A stretch of 18,314 nt of DNA from CAYMST01 sp964393115. Its GTDB lineage: Bacteria > Bacteroidota > Bacteroidia > Cytophagales > Cyclobacteriaceae. The stretch covers positions 1 through 18,314 of the forward strand of contig CAYMST010000078.1 of assembly GCA_964393115.1 (NCBI GenBank), written 5' to 3'. Each line of letters opens with the position of its first letter. Position 1 is the stretch's first letter. The position numbers were made by a program, and so were the translations under genes. Shown here one piece after another: positions 9,085-17,488 of this stretch. Below the pieces are notes generated by a model, which was not told the origin of the DNA, searched no databases, and saw only the letters and a program-made list of their open reading frames with translations.

Positions 9085-10038
9085 CTAATACAGATACTCT
9101 ATTATTTCATCAAAACCTTCTATGTTTAGTAGTACGCTTTTACCGTTATCTACTTGCAGAGAGGATATGTCAAAACTCTTTTCAGCAGTTATTACAGTTT
9201 GGCATAGTTCTGGATTATACAGCACAAATTTCATAGTACGTTGAGGAGGTAGGGATTCAGCTATTGTTTCTCGATCTATAAGCCGTAATTCCCAAGTGTT
9301 GCCGTCACAGCCACTAGCTGAATACTCAACAGTTAAGGTATTACCCACGATAGAAATAGCACTAATATTAAAATCTGCGGAGCTTACTTGGTCAAATGCC
9401 CGATTGTTAATGTATACTTCTTGAGCGTCACTAAAGTTATTAATGTTTATTTGAGGGATTCCACTGCTAGAAAACCCACAAAATAGGGTGTCGCCAGTTG
9501 GGAAAAAGCTTACTTGATTCAGTGTGTTTTCTGGTAAGCCCTGTATTGGGATAGGAATGCTATAGACTTTGTCTGACGTTTGGAAGATCCAATCACATCC
9601 GTCTGCGGCAATTGGTCCCGAATAGCTAAATACACCATAGTCTATTTGCGAGTTCGATGAAATAACCAGTAAATCTTGACGATTAGAGGCCATTTCAAAA
9701 AAATCTGGACAAGTATTAGACTCTGTAGTTTCATCAAACTGACATAGTGTATCTCCCTTACAGTCGAATACCGTATTTAGACTATTCGTGCATTCGGCAC
9801 ATGTATTTGCGACAAACACTTGACTACCTAGATAGTCATATTGAATTATTTGTGAACCACTTTTTTGAGATTCGGATTCTAAATCTAACTTTAGATTCTT
9901 TAACCACAACAGATCTTCAAACACATTCTTTTTGCTGCAAACCATTTCTGTTGAGGCGTTTGTTTTTTCTTCTAAGCAAGAAAACATCGTGGTTAGAACT
10001 AACAGCACTAAGGCTGTTTTTTTAAAATTGAGGTTCAT
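9085..10038 (-). CDS. Secreted lipoprotein with WLK-type N-terminal domain, function unknown
   Basis: 317 residues from ATG at 10038. A lipoprotein signal peptide ends in TMFSC, making Cys21 the lipidated residue, so the mature protein is membrane-anchored. Residues about 40-112 carry the pattern W-L-K, then IIQYDYLGSQVF, then paired Cys (80, 83, 93, 99, 110) and NTCPDFF. From memory this is like a small Bacteroidota domain of unknown function (the DUF6970 type), in which WLK, a Tyr-rich strand and Cys residues recur. The second half has a GCDWIF segment (148-153), an ASGCDGNTW segment (241-249) and a strand-rich C-terminus, also common in Bacteroidota lipoproteins. It stands alone, divergent from pbpC and convergent with the giant gene. 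No catalytic motif was recognised. Confidence 0.85.
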   Translation of the reverse strand: MNLNFKKTALVLLVLTTMFSCLEEKTNASTEMVCSKKNVFEDLLWLKNLKLDLESESQKSGSQIIQYDYLGSQVFVANTCAECTNSLNTVFDCKGDTLCQFDETTESNTCPDFFEMASNRQDLLVISSNSQIDYGVFSYSGPIAADGCDWIFQTSDKVYSIPIPIQGLPENTLNQVSFFPTGDTLFCGFSSSGIPQININNFSDAQEVYINNRAFDQVSSADFNISAISIVGNTLTVEYSASGCDGNTWELRLIDRETIAESLPPQRTMKFVLYNPELCQTVITAEKSFDISSLQVDNGKSVLLNIEGFDEIIEYLY

Positions 10039-10054
10039 TACAATAATTAAAACT

Positions 10055-10085
10055 CAAATATTTCGTCCATTATTATTATTAACAA
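10055..10085 (-). promoter_or_regulatory. Candidate promoter of the lipoprotein gene
   Basis: On the minus strand, TTG (10085-10083) is followed after 20 nt by AATATTTG (10062-10055), one base from the Bacteroidota -7 consensus TAnnTTTG. Transcription would start roughly 10 nt upstream of the ATG, giving a very short leader. Confidence 0.35.
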
Positions 10086-10215
10086 CTCTCAAAAGACAGT
10101 TTATATTACAAAACAGTTGGGATGTTATTGGTCTTAGAAAAATCAAGAGCTAAAACCGAAATGATAATTAAGTTTGGGTTTGTTGGAGTAAAAGCTGTTC
10201 GGTTTCTTTGATGCA

Positions 10216-12516
10216 ATGACCGGGAAAAGAGTTTTTTTTATTTTGTTGTTGGTGAGTGTAATGATTTTGATCATTATCCCGATACCAAAACAACTGGATA
10301 ATCCAAATACCTCTACCGTTCTCTATTCCCAAGAAAACATATTGTTAGGAGCCTCTACCGCTTTGGATGAACAATGGCGATTTCCTCCTGAACAATCAAT
10401 TCCACCTAAATACGAACGATGTTTGATCAATTTTGAAGATCAATACTTCTATTATCATTTTGGAATAAATCCTCTCTCAGTCTTACGCGCGTTTTATGGT
10501 AATCTCTCTAAGGGGGAAATTACCAGCGGTGCTTCCACACTGACCATGCAGCTAGCCCGCATTTTGGAAGGAGGAAAAGAACGATCCTTCTTACAAAAGC
10601 TCAAGGAGATGATAATGGCTATCAAGCTAGAACTGTTTTATTCCAAACAAGAGATCTTAAAGTATTATGCCAGCAATGCGCCGTTCGGAGGTAATGTTGT
10701 TGGCTTAAGCGCTGCTGCGTGGCGCTTCTTTGGAACTACACCCGATAAGCTTTCTTGGGCGGAGTCCGCACTTTTAGCAGTTTTACCAAACCAACCGGGC
10801 CTAATTTTTCCGGGTAGAAATGATGGGAAGCTATTGCTAAAAAGAAATAGGCTACTGACCAAACTTAACAGTCGTGGTATTATCGATGATTTGACTTATG
10901 ATTTGGCACTTGGAGAACCAGTGCCTGAAAGGCCTTATGATATTCCTCGATATGCTCATCACTTTTTTACCACAAACAAAAAACAAAATAAGAAAGGTAA
11001 GCGAATACATTCTACTTTAAAATATAATATCCAATCAGAGGCGACCCGTATTTTAAATCGTCATGCAAGGCTATGGAGTCAAAATGGTATTCATAATGGT
11101 GCAGCTGTGATTTATGATCACCAAGGACATCAATTATTAGCTTATGTTGGGAATGTGAACACAACTGACGAACACGCACCGCATGTGGATATCATACAAA
11201 GCGCAAGAAGTACAGGAAGCGTGTTGAAGCCTTTTTTATATGCGCTATCCCTTGATGATGGATTAATCCTTCCGGGTTCATTACTTTCCGACGTACCCAT
11301 GTTTTTTGATGGTTTTGCCCCTAAGAACTATAGCAGAACTTTTGAAGGAGTAGTCCATGCTGACGAAGCTCTAGTAAGGTCTTTAAATGTTCCTTTTGTG
11401 AACCTATTACAACAATACGGTTACGATCGCTTTCATGAAAAACTAATGAACATCGGGTTTGAATTTCCTTATGAAGCGGATCATTATGGTCTATCACTCA
11501 TTTTAGGGGGAAGTGACGCTTCCCTATGGGAAGTATGTAACGCCTATATTAATCTAATTCAGTCGCTGCAGAACCAACCAATGGTAAAATTATCCATTGA
11601 TGGTAAGATAGTGACATTGAAAGAGAGTTCACCGTTTGTAAGTGCTAATACGGCTTGGCACACGACAAAAGCACTAACTGATGTTCAACGACCAGAGGAA
11701 GAAAGGTATTGGGATAATTTCGAGTCTGGTCAACAAATTGCATGGAAGACCGGTACGAGCTTTGGTTTTCGTGATGCCTGGGCTATAGGGTACTCTGAGC
11801 GGTATCTTGTTGGTGTTTGGATGGGAAATGCAGATGGCGAGGGACGGGCAGACTTAATTGGGTCTAAGGTTGCGGGACCGGTATTATTCGATCTGTTCAA
11901 TATTTTGAATGATCATACTGCGGGATTTAGCCAGCGTAATTTTGATGACAAAATAGGGGTAGAGGTATGTCGTAAATCAGGCTTTAGAAGTTCGAAATGG
12001 TGCGATGACACTGAAATGCTAGTGTTAACCAAAAAATCCTTAAACGCTCCATTATGCCCATATCACGTTCAGACGTTTTTGAATGATAAAGGACATCAAG
12101 TTAGTGCGAACTGTTGGCCGATCAGTCAAATCAAACCCTATGGGTGGTTTATATTACCGCCAGTCCAGGCTTACTATTTTAAACGAAATAATCCTACTTA
12201 CAAGCCCCTACCACCATATGAGGTTGGTTGCGAACAAAATAGCCCACGTGAAATAATGGAGTTTATCTATCCCAAGGACTTATCCGAAGTGTACATTCCC
12301 ATTGGGTTAGATGGACAGGCAAATGATATCGTATTTCATCTTGCACACAGTCAAAAAGGAGCACGTGTGTATTGGCATGTGGACAATGACTATATGGGAT
12401 CTACCTCGCATGAACATCAAATAGCGGTTAGACTAAAGAAGGGGAAACACCGAATTGTAGTTGCTGATCATAGTGGGAACCGTTTGGAAAAGGTGGTGAA
12501 CGTGCTCTCAGAGTAA
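10216..12516 (+). CDS. pbpC: Penicillin-binding protein 1C (bifunctional transglycosylase/transpeptidase)
   Basis: 766 residues with an N-terminal membrane anchor (about 5-23). The family 51 glycosyltransferase domain follows: the catalytic Glu region is FEDQYFYYH (E74), then GASTLTMQLAR (105-115) and KLKEMIMAIKLE (128-139). The transpeptidase domain has the SVLK active site (Ser335, Lys338), SLN (389-391) and KTG (511-513). Cys-containing linkers and a PBP1C C-terminal domain (about 680-766) complete the usual architecture, so the protein should be intact. It polymerises and cross-links peptidoglycan on the periplasmic face of the inner membrane. In many genomes pbpC is next to a large alpha-2-macroglobulin gene; here there is none within 2 kb upstream or 5 kb downstream. 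The start at 10216 gives a normal N-terminus; no Shine-Dalgarno is visible, as is usual in the phylum. Confidence 0.96.
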   Translation: MTGKRVFFILLLVSVMILIIIPIPKQLDNPNTSTVLYSQENILLGASTALDEQWRFPPEQSIPPKYERCLINFEDQYFYYHFGINPLSVLRAFYGNLSKGEITSGASTLTMQLARILEGGKERSFLQKLKEMIMAIKLELFYSKQEILKYYASNAPFGGNVVGLSAAAWRFFGTTPDKLSWAESALLAVLPNQPGLIFPGRNDGKLLLKRNRLLTKLNSRGIIDDLTYDLALGEPVPERPYDIPRYAHHFFTTNKKQNKKGKRIHSTLKYNIQSEATRILNRHARLWSQNGIHNGAAVIYDHQGHQLLAYVGNVNTTDEHAPHVDIIQSARSTGSVLKPFLYALSLDDGLILPGSLLSDVPMFFDGFAPKNYSRTFEGVVHADEALVRSLNVPFVNLLQQYGYDRFHEKLMNIGFEFPYEADHYGLSLILGGSDASLWEVCNAYINLIQSLQNQPMVKLSIDGKIVTLKESSPFVSANTAWHTTKALTDVQRPEEERYWDNFESGQQIAWKTGTSFGFRDAWAIGYSERYLVGVWMGNADGEGRADLIGSKVAGPVLFDLFNILNDHTAGFSQRNFDDKIGVEVCRKSGFRSSKWCDDTEMLVLTKKSLNAPLCPYHVQTFLNDKGHQVSANCWPISQIKPYGWFILPPVQAYYFKRNNPTYKPLPPYEVGCEQNSPREIMEFIYPKDLSEVYIPIGLDGQANDIVFHLAHSQKGARVYWHVDNDYMGSTSHEHQIAVRLKKGKHRIVVADHSGNRLEKVVNVLSE

Positions 12517-12752
12517 TGGGTAAATACCTATTTGTTTAACCTTTAATTCAATTAGTGAAGAGCGGCTGTTGCTGAAAATTAGTTTGCAGCATTTGGGTCG
12601 CATGGAAAAGGTCGAGCTAATTTTATGTCCGTGGCTTGTATTGATTAATATTACATCGTAATCGTAAAATTGGGCATTTCATCATTGTTCAAATGTACAT
12701 TTTAAGTGTCCTCCTTAACCCATAGTGGTATAAAGTCCAATAATTTTTTATC
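12517..12752. other. Gap between pbpC and the unrecognised gene
   Basis: AT-rich, with no supported gene. A weak GGTAAA/TTTAACC stem with a bulge (12519-12541) followed by TTT lies just after the pbpC stop and could be a poor terminator. A TACATTTT box about 60 nt before the ATG at 12753 lacks a partner at the right spacing. Confidence 0.4.
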
Positions 12753-13409
12753 ATGTCAAGAAACGTATATCTACATAACGCGATAAGAATCTTTCAAGAA
12801 TTAGAGCTTCCATGTGACATCGCGACTAGATCATTTTCGGGAAAGCAGTTGTCCAAGATTAATAAAGATACTTTAAGTGAAGAAATAGAAAAAAGTGGAG
12901 GAAATAGTAATTCGCTAGATGACATACCTGTACTTACGTTAGATGCGTTGGAGGTAAATAACGTGATTTTAATGTTGGATTTTAACCCTGTTATTTACAA
13001 TCGGTACAGGAGGAGTATATTGAACAATACCTTTTATGACGGATTCAAAGTTTATCATGTCGATAGAGTAAAAACATTTTGTTCTAGAAATGAAAAAGAT
13101 GCTCTTAAATCAGGTTTGATAAGCGGTGTCTGGACCAATGAGGTCGCTGAAACTATTTTCGGTAAGTCAACAGAACCAGGTGAGTTTTACGCGAATGGAT
13201 CTTCTGGATGGAAGTTGTTATCCATGCAATACTTGATTCGTGATATGATTTTGAATCAAAATGAACAAGATAAGTACATAGTGCTTAGTCCATACGAATC
13301 CATTATGAGCGGCGGAAAACTCAATAATCTTGAAAAATTATTGGGTTCTAACAATGTTCAAAATAAGGAAATCTTGATGAAATTTCTTGGTAGAGTTGTC
13401 AAGGCTTAA
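12753..13409 (+). CDS. Unrecognised 218-residue cytoplasmic protein
   Basis: I do not recognise the family. There is no signal peptide, membrane span or lipobox. Predicted strands at about 58-65 (IPVLTLDA), 70-76 (NVILMLD) and 99-104 (KVYHVD) alternate with likely helices. This resembles the first half of a small Rossmann-like fold such as those beside sugar-modifying enzymes, but no nucleotide-binding Gly motif is visible. A Trp/Gly segment (GVWTNE at 125-130, GSSGWKLL at 149-156) and SPYESIMSGGK (179-189) are candidates for a conserved site. It is 236 nt after pbpC, and no convincing promoter was found between them. Its TAA shares the TTAA palindrome with the stop of the convergent barrel gene. 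The frame is clean and ends neatly against a real gene, which supports it as coding. Confidence 0.75.
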   Translation: MSRNVYLHNAIRIFQELELPCDIATRSFSGKQLSKINKDTLSEEIEKSGGNSNSLDDIPVLTLDALEVNNVILMLDFNPVIYNRYRRSILNNTFYDGFKVYHVDRVKTFCSRNEKDALKSGLISGVWTNEVAETIFGKSTEPGEFYANGSSGWKLLSMQYLIRDMILNQNEQDKYIVLSPYESIMSGGKLNNLEKLLGSNNVQNKEILMKFLGRVVKA

Positions 13410-15124
13410 TATCCAAATACCACTCGAGCAGAGAAGTAATCAAAATCGATAAGTCGTTCGTGTTGATTAAACTTTCCTGTCTCATAATCTAAGAGCACTG
13501 ATATCCCTCTCCATGGTTCGAAACCTGCATTAATTTGGATCTGATTCCACGTTTGTACGTTTCCATCTAAAAAAATGGGAGTGCCTGATGATTGTGCTAA
13601 GTAAATATTGCCACCAATATTTTCGGTAATCGTTTGTCCGTCCTGTCCTTGTGAAATTGGGTTTAACCCTTTACGGTTTCTAGAGAATTTAACATTGATC
13701 CATGAACGTTTTGGAAGCCATTGCCTGACGGAGATAGTAATCTGGTCTGAGTTTGGACCGTTTGGATGTCCAAGAGGGGTGTCAAAGTTGTCAAATGTAT
13801 TGAGCTCTTGCCAGTGTGTATAAAAATAGGGGTCAATTTGAATGTATTCTATTCCTACTTGTGTGCCAGTTTTATACGCGTACTTACCACCTATTTGGTA
13901 GGTGAATACCCCATCTCCAGAAGAGCGATTTCCTGTTTTCTTAAAGACATCGCTAATCTTTTTCATATCATCTATACCAATGGAACCAAACAGTTCCAAA
14001 CCTTTAACTGGTCGAAGCAGGCCGTCAAAATAAAGTATCGGGTTATCACGATCTTGGTTGTTAAACTCCGAAACCGTAATTGGTAATATAGGATTTAGGT
14101 AGGAAAAACTGGCTTCTCTCACACTGTACATGACTGTCTCTGTAAATCCAAATTGAAGCCAATGCCATGGTTGTATTTGAAGCTTTCGCATCGAGAACCA
14201 TCGTGTTGGGATTTGGCGGAAGAGGTATGAACCTCCACCACTTGTTGTCAGGGTGTCTCTTCCAGGTCGGAGGATGAAGTCTTGAAGTTGGCCGTGAAGA
14301 AAGGTGTACTTATAATGCTTAGCGTCATAGTTTAATCGGATAAAGTCGAAATCCGCAGCATTTCTTCTGACTACTAAGGGCTCGTTAATACCCATACCAT
14401 AACGAATCGCCCCTCTGCCAATATCGATACCAAGATTTCCTGTGGTAAAAGAGACAAACCCTTGGGCATATAAAGCTCCACCACCATTTCCTTTCTTGGC
14501 TCTCCAGGTATTTCGCCAAGTAGGTTCATACTGGATGATGTTTTTAAAGTCATTAAAAAAGGCATTGTATCCTTCTAAATGGATGCCAAACTTGTCGTAG
14601 ACAGTAGCATAGGTTCTAAAGCCTTTTATATTAAATGCACTTGAGCTCGTTTCTGGAGTCTTTGTTTGAATATACCCCGTGCTATACACAACGTCTGCTG
14701 CAACTGTCCCTGCTTTACCTATATGGACAAAGGCATGTGGTTCACTATTTGAAAAAAAGAGTTTTGACTTGTTCTTGGCCCCCTCCTTTATGTTTTCTTT
14801 TTTTCCTTGAAACAGGGTGTTGTCGGAATAAGTTTCTAAGTGTTCTAACGTGAATTCACGCAGGTATGCATGAAGTAGCTTCTGATCAATGGAATTTACC
14901 TGGCTTTCTGAGGATTTGATTTCTTTTAGAAACTTCACGATTTGTCCTCGCCGAAGTGGTAAGGCTTCGTAATTATAAGCAGGTATTCTACCTAGTACAC
15001 GCTGATAATGCAACCATTCATATACTTGATGATTTACTGGTACTACAGAAGCCTGTCCTAACGAATGGAAGTGTATGCCCGTTAGAGAAACTAAGCAAAG
15101 CAGTATTATTCGGCAGAGATTCAT
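13406..15124 (-). CDS. Wzi-like outer-membrane beta-barrel (capsule assembly family)
   Basis: I chose the ATG at 15124: it gives a classic signal peptide (MNLCRIILLCLVSLTG, cleavage near SLGQ-A) and lies 1 nt after the stop of the upstream gene. The ATG at 15181 would bury the signal peptide and overlap that gene by 56 bp. The product is 572 residues. After the N-terminal VYEWLHYQRVLGRIP and LPLRRGQI segments it shows the Wzi-family pattern: DIGRGAIRYGMG, then NAADFDFIRL, then FLHGQLQDF, then LFGSIGIDDMKK. Alternating strands end in an aromatic C-terminus (VVFGY), as expected for BamA-inserted barrels. In group 1 capsule systems Wzi binds and anchors polysaccharide at the cell surface. A similar polysaccharide-handling role here is inferred from the family and the glycosyltransferase in the same operon. 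Confidence 0.78.
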   Translation of the reverse strand: MNLCRIILLCLVSLTGIHFHSLGQASVVPVNHQVYEWLHYQRVLGRIPAYNYEALPLRRGQIVKFLKEIKSSESQVNSIDQKLLHAYLREFTLEHLETYSDNTLFQGKKENIKEGAKNKSKLFFSNSEPHAFVHIGKAGTVAADVVYSTGYIQTKTPETSSSAFNIKGFRTYATVYDKFGIHLEGYNAFFNDFKNIIQYEPTWRNTWRAKKGNGGGALYAQGFVSFTTGNLGIDIGRGAIRYGMGINEPLVVRRNAADFDFIRLNYDAKHYKYTFLHGQLQDFILRPGRDTLTTSGGGSYLFRQIPTRWFSMRKLQIQPWHWLQFGFTETVMYSVREASFSYLNPILPITVSEFNNQDRDNPILYFDGLLRPVKGLELFGSIGIDDMKKISDVFKKTGNRSSGDGVFTYQIGGKYAYKTGTQVGIEYIQIDPYFYTHWQELNTFDNFDTPLGHPNGPNSDQITISVRQWLPKRSWINVKFSRNRKGLNPISQGQDGQTITENIGGNIYLAQSSGTPIFLDGNVQTWNQIQINAGFEPWRGISVLLDYETGKFNQHERLIDFDYFSARVVFGY

Positions 15125-15125
15125 T

Positions 15126-15947
15126 TTAATTAAGTTTATCCAATAGCGATTTGGCTTCACGAATATAGGCTTCATCCCCATATTCCACAGTCGGAGAGTT
15201 TAATAATTTCTGGAGAACTATCTTGGCACTGTCTTTTTTTGAATCCTTTAGCAGTGATTTGCCCCACCATAGCAGGTGTATAGGCAGTGCTTTGATGGCA
15301 TATGCTTTCTCAAACTGCTCAGCGGCAAGCTCGAAACTAGCTGTTGGTATTTGTCCATAAAAAAACTCAGCAAGGCCGATCAGGACCACGCCAAGATCTG
15401 AAACTTGGAAATACCATCTCCCCAGAGCATGCATAGCCCTGTGGTGCTTAGGATCTAGTTCAATTGCTTTTTCGATATTCTCTTTAATGTCATCAGAATA
15501 CCCAACCATTTCCTTAAAGCTGGCATCTTTTATATAGGCCGCATAAGCTATTGAAAGCATGTAGTAAGAATCAGGATTGTTGTTGTCTAATTCTACAGCT
15601 CGCTTAGCATAGTTTATGGCGAGCATTAGTGTGTCTTTTTTCTCTCTTTTGGTCAACGAAGAGTTTTTAGTGCCATGCTCCGTTAGCATCCGGGCATACC
15701 TCCATATTACACCTGCTTTTTCCGGAAATACCGACACACCAGAATCTAACAATTGCTGCTCTCGCATAAAGTCTCCAGCAAAACGCGCATCCTCTACCTT
15801 TAAGATGAGTTTCATATGCGGAGGCTTTTGAGCTTTAGTCTCAAAAGCGAAAAGCAACGAAAAGCAGAAGAAAAGGGTAATAATGTTATGATACAGAAAC
15901 AGCCTCACCTTCTTGAACCCTACCTTGTGATTTACTTGTATTAGCAT
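15126..15947 (-). CDS. Secreted TPR protein resembling RMDN (regulator of microtubule dynamics) family
   Basis: 273 residues from the ATG at 15947, with a signal peptide ending FETKAQ (cleavage after about residue 40), so it is probably periplasmic. The rest is helical TPR-like repeats. Residues 154-215 match the core pattern of eukaryotic RMDN proteins as I remember it: IK..I.KAIELDP, then H.LGRWYF.V, then FFYGQIPTAS and A...FEKA. An AKSLLDKL-type helix ends the protein. The ATG overlaps the glycosyltransferase gene by 62 bp. A GTG at 15908, in an AAGAAGGTGAGG context, would give a more ordinary signal peptide and a 23-bp overlap, and is a serious alternative. It is the middle gene of a three-gene operon, with its stop 1 nt before the barrel ATG. 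Its position suggests a periplasmic scaffold between synthase and barrel, by analogy only. Confidence 0.85.
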   Translation of the reverse strand: MLIQVNHKVGFKKVRLFLYHNIITLFFCFSLLFAFETKAQKPPHMKLILKVEDARFAGDFMREQQLLDSGVSVFPEKAGVIWRYARMLTEHGTKNSSLTKREKKDTLMLAINYAKRAVELDNNNPDSYYMLSIAYAAYIKDASFKEMVGYSDDIKENIEKAIELDPKHHRAMHALGRWYFQVSDLGVVLIGLAEFFYGQIPTASFELAAEQFEKAYAIKALPIHLLWWGKSLLKDSKKDSAKIVLQKLLNSPTVEYGDEAYIREAKSLLDKLN

Positions 15948-17409
15948 CTACTTTCTTCTTCTCTAAAGCTTTAAAAATGGTGATAAGGCCAAAGCTCATC
16001 ACGAAAGACAAGTGAAAGGGAAGAAAGCTGAACTGACCAGTTAAAAAATCTAAGATGACCGCACCAGTAAATATGATGACAAATACGAACTCGTATACGT
16101 CAAAAGAAATGGTTCCGATAGGATCATACTTTTTATTAGACCATTTATCTTTCTGCTGGATGATCTTATACTTTGGAGTACGAATAAATGGCACTTCTTT
16201 TCCCCTAAAAGTATCTAGTATAGCCCTTAGCTGATGGAAAGAAATATTCGTGAATAGGAAAAGAAAAGGATATATCTGTCGGAAAAACTGTACTACCGTG
16301 ACACCGGCTTTTTTGTATTTAGCGTGTAGGGTGTACGAAACGTAATAAACAATAAGAAAGGAATGCACTAGTGCAGGAGAGGAATATTGGAGTATTTCTT
16401 GTATTGAAGGGTCAAAATAAAGCATCCCTACTAGTGGTATACTCAAGAAGCCAGCCATAAATACAGCAACTGGCACCCAAATATTGTACATGTCTGCAAG
16501 CATATGCAGCTTCGTCACTAAAGGTTCTTTTGCTTTTAGAATATCTTTAAATAAGTATTTTCCGACGGCCGCTTTGCCCTTATTCCAACGATAGTGTTGG
16601 TTTTTAATATCAGCGAAGGTAACCGGAAGTTCAGCCTTACAAATAACGTCATTTGTATGCTCGATTTTCCAACCTTTAAGTTGTGCGCGGTAAACTAGGT
16701 CCAGGTCTTCGCTAAGTGTTCTAGCGGACCACCCTCCAGAGGTTTCGATGCATTTTTTCCTCCATATTCCTCCCGATCCATTAAACCGCAAGTAAAGATT
16801 TCCATTGGCCCTTCCTTGTTGCTCGAGTAGGAAGAATGCATCAATAGATATCGCTTGAATTTGCGTTAGTAGGGAGTAATCACCATTGAGATGACCCCAT
16901 CGCGTTTGTACAGCGCCAATGCTATCATCATCAAAATAGGCCATGGTTTTTAGTAGAAAATCCTTGTCAGGTCTAAAATCAGCGTCAAATATGGTAATGA
17001 ACTCACCTTTTGCTCGTGGTGTCGCTTCTTCTAATGCGCCCGCCTTAAATCCGGTTCGGTTTGTTCTTCGAATTTGGGTGATATCGACCCCTCTATCCTG
17101 CCAGTAAGCTACTCTCTTTGCTACGATATCAACTGTTTCGTCGGTAGAGTCATCTAGCACTTGAATTTCCAGCTTACTCAACGGGTAATCAAATCGTGCG
17201 CAGCAATCGATGACATCATTAGCTACATACATTTCATTGTACATAGGGAGCTGAACCGTTACGTGTGGTACGTGTTCGTTAAAAATAAGCGGGGCTTTCT
17301 TTTTAGGTTTTTTGCCTAAAGCCAAGATAATAAGATGAATAATTGAAATACTGTACAAGGTAAATATCAGTACGCATACAAAGTAGAGTGCAAGAATGAA
17401 ATAAGTCAT
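15886..17409 (-). CDS. Processive-type family 2 glycosyltransferase (cellulose/mannan synthase-like)
   Basis: 507 residues from ATG at 17409; an upstream TTG at 17442 is in frame but less likely. It has one N-terminal membrane span (about 3-31) and a cytoplasmic GT-A domain with DDSTD (86-90), FDADFRP (141-147) and SEDLDL (233-238). QHYRW (271-275) is the Q..RW signature of processive synthases. About four or five further spans lie C-terminal (about 308-500), followed by a Lys/Glu-rich tail. The DD, D.D, E/D and QxxRW set matches synthases such as BcsA, CslA and Alg8 that polymerise a beta-linked glycan and extrude it through the membrane. There is no PilZ domain in the C-terminus, so direct c-di-GMP control is not visible. 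The substrate cannot be told from sequence. First gene of the operon, behind a strong promoter candidate. Confidence 0.9.
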   Translation of the reverse strand: MTYFILALYFVCVLIFTLYSISIIHLIILALGKKPKKKAPLIFNEHVPHVTVQLPMYNEMYVANDVIDCCARFDYPLSKLEIQVLDDSTDETVDIVAKRVAYWQDRGVDITQIRRTNRTGFKAGALEEATPRAKGEFITIFDADFRPDKDFLLKTMAYFDDDSIGAVQTRWGHLNGDYSLLTQIQAISIDAFFLLEQQGRANGNLYLRFNGSGGIWRKKCIETSGGWSARTLSEDLDLVYRAQLKGWKIEHTNDVICKAELPVTFADIKNQHYRWNKGKAAVGKYLFKDILKAKEPLVTKLHMLADMYNIWVPVAVFMAGFLSIPLVGMLYFDPSIQEILQYSSPALVHSFLIVYYVSYTLHAKYKKAGVTVVQFFRQIYPFLFLFTNISFHQLRAILDTFRGKEVPFIRTPKYKIIQQKDKWSNKKYDPIGTISFDVYEFVFVIIFTGAVILDFLTGQFSFLPFHLSFVMSFGLITIFKALEKKKVDANTSKSQGRVQEGEAVSVS

Positions 17410-17488
17410 TTGGAATAAAACGCAACAAAAAGTGAAAAACAACTAATCAACAGCCTTAACCATTGAACAATTTACCAATAATAAGCCA

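Noticed and set aside
10169..10176. TAAGTTTG upstream of pbpC as a promoter
   Set aside because: It matches the -7 box, but the nearest TTG upstream is 38 nt away instead of about 20, so only half a promoter is supported.
12519..12541. Terminator after pbpC
   Set aside because: The stem is short, bulged and A/T-rich, with only a brief T tract.
13608..14086. Plus-strand open frames inside the barrel gene
   Set aside because: They are shadows of a well-supported Wzi-like gene on the minus strand, with no recognisable features.
17407..17442. TTG at 17442 as the start of the glycosyltransferase
   Set aside because: The ATG at 17409 begins the membrane span directly and fits the inferred transcript start; the extra 11 residues add nothing recognisable.
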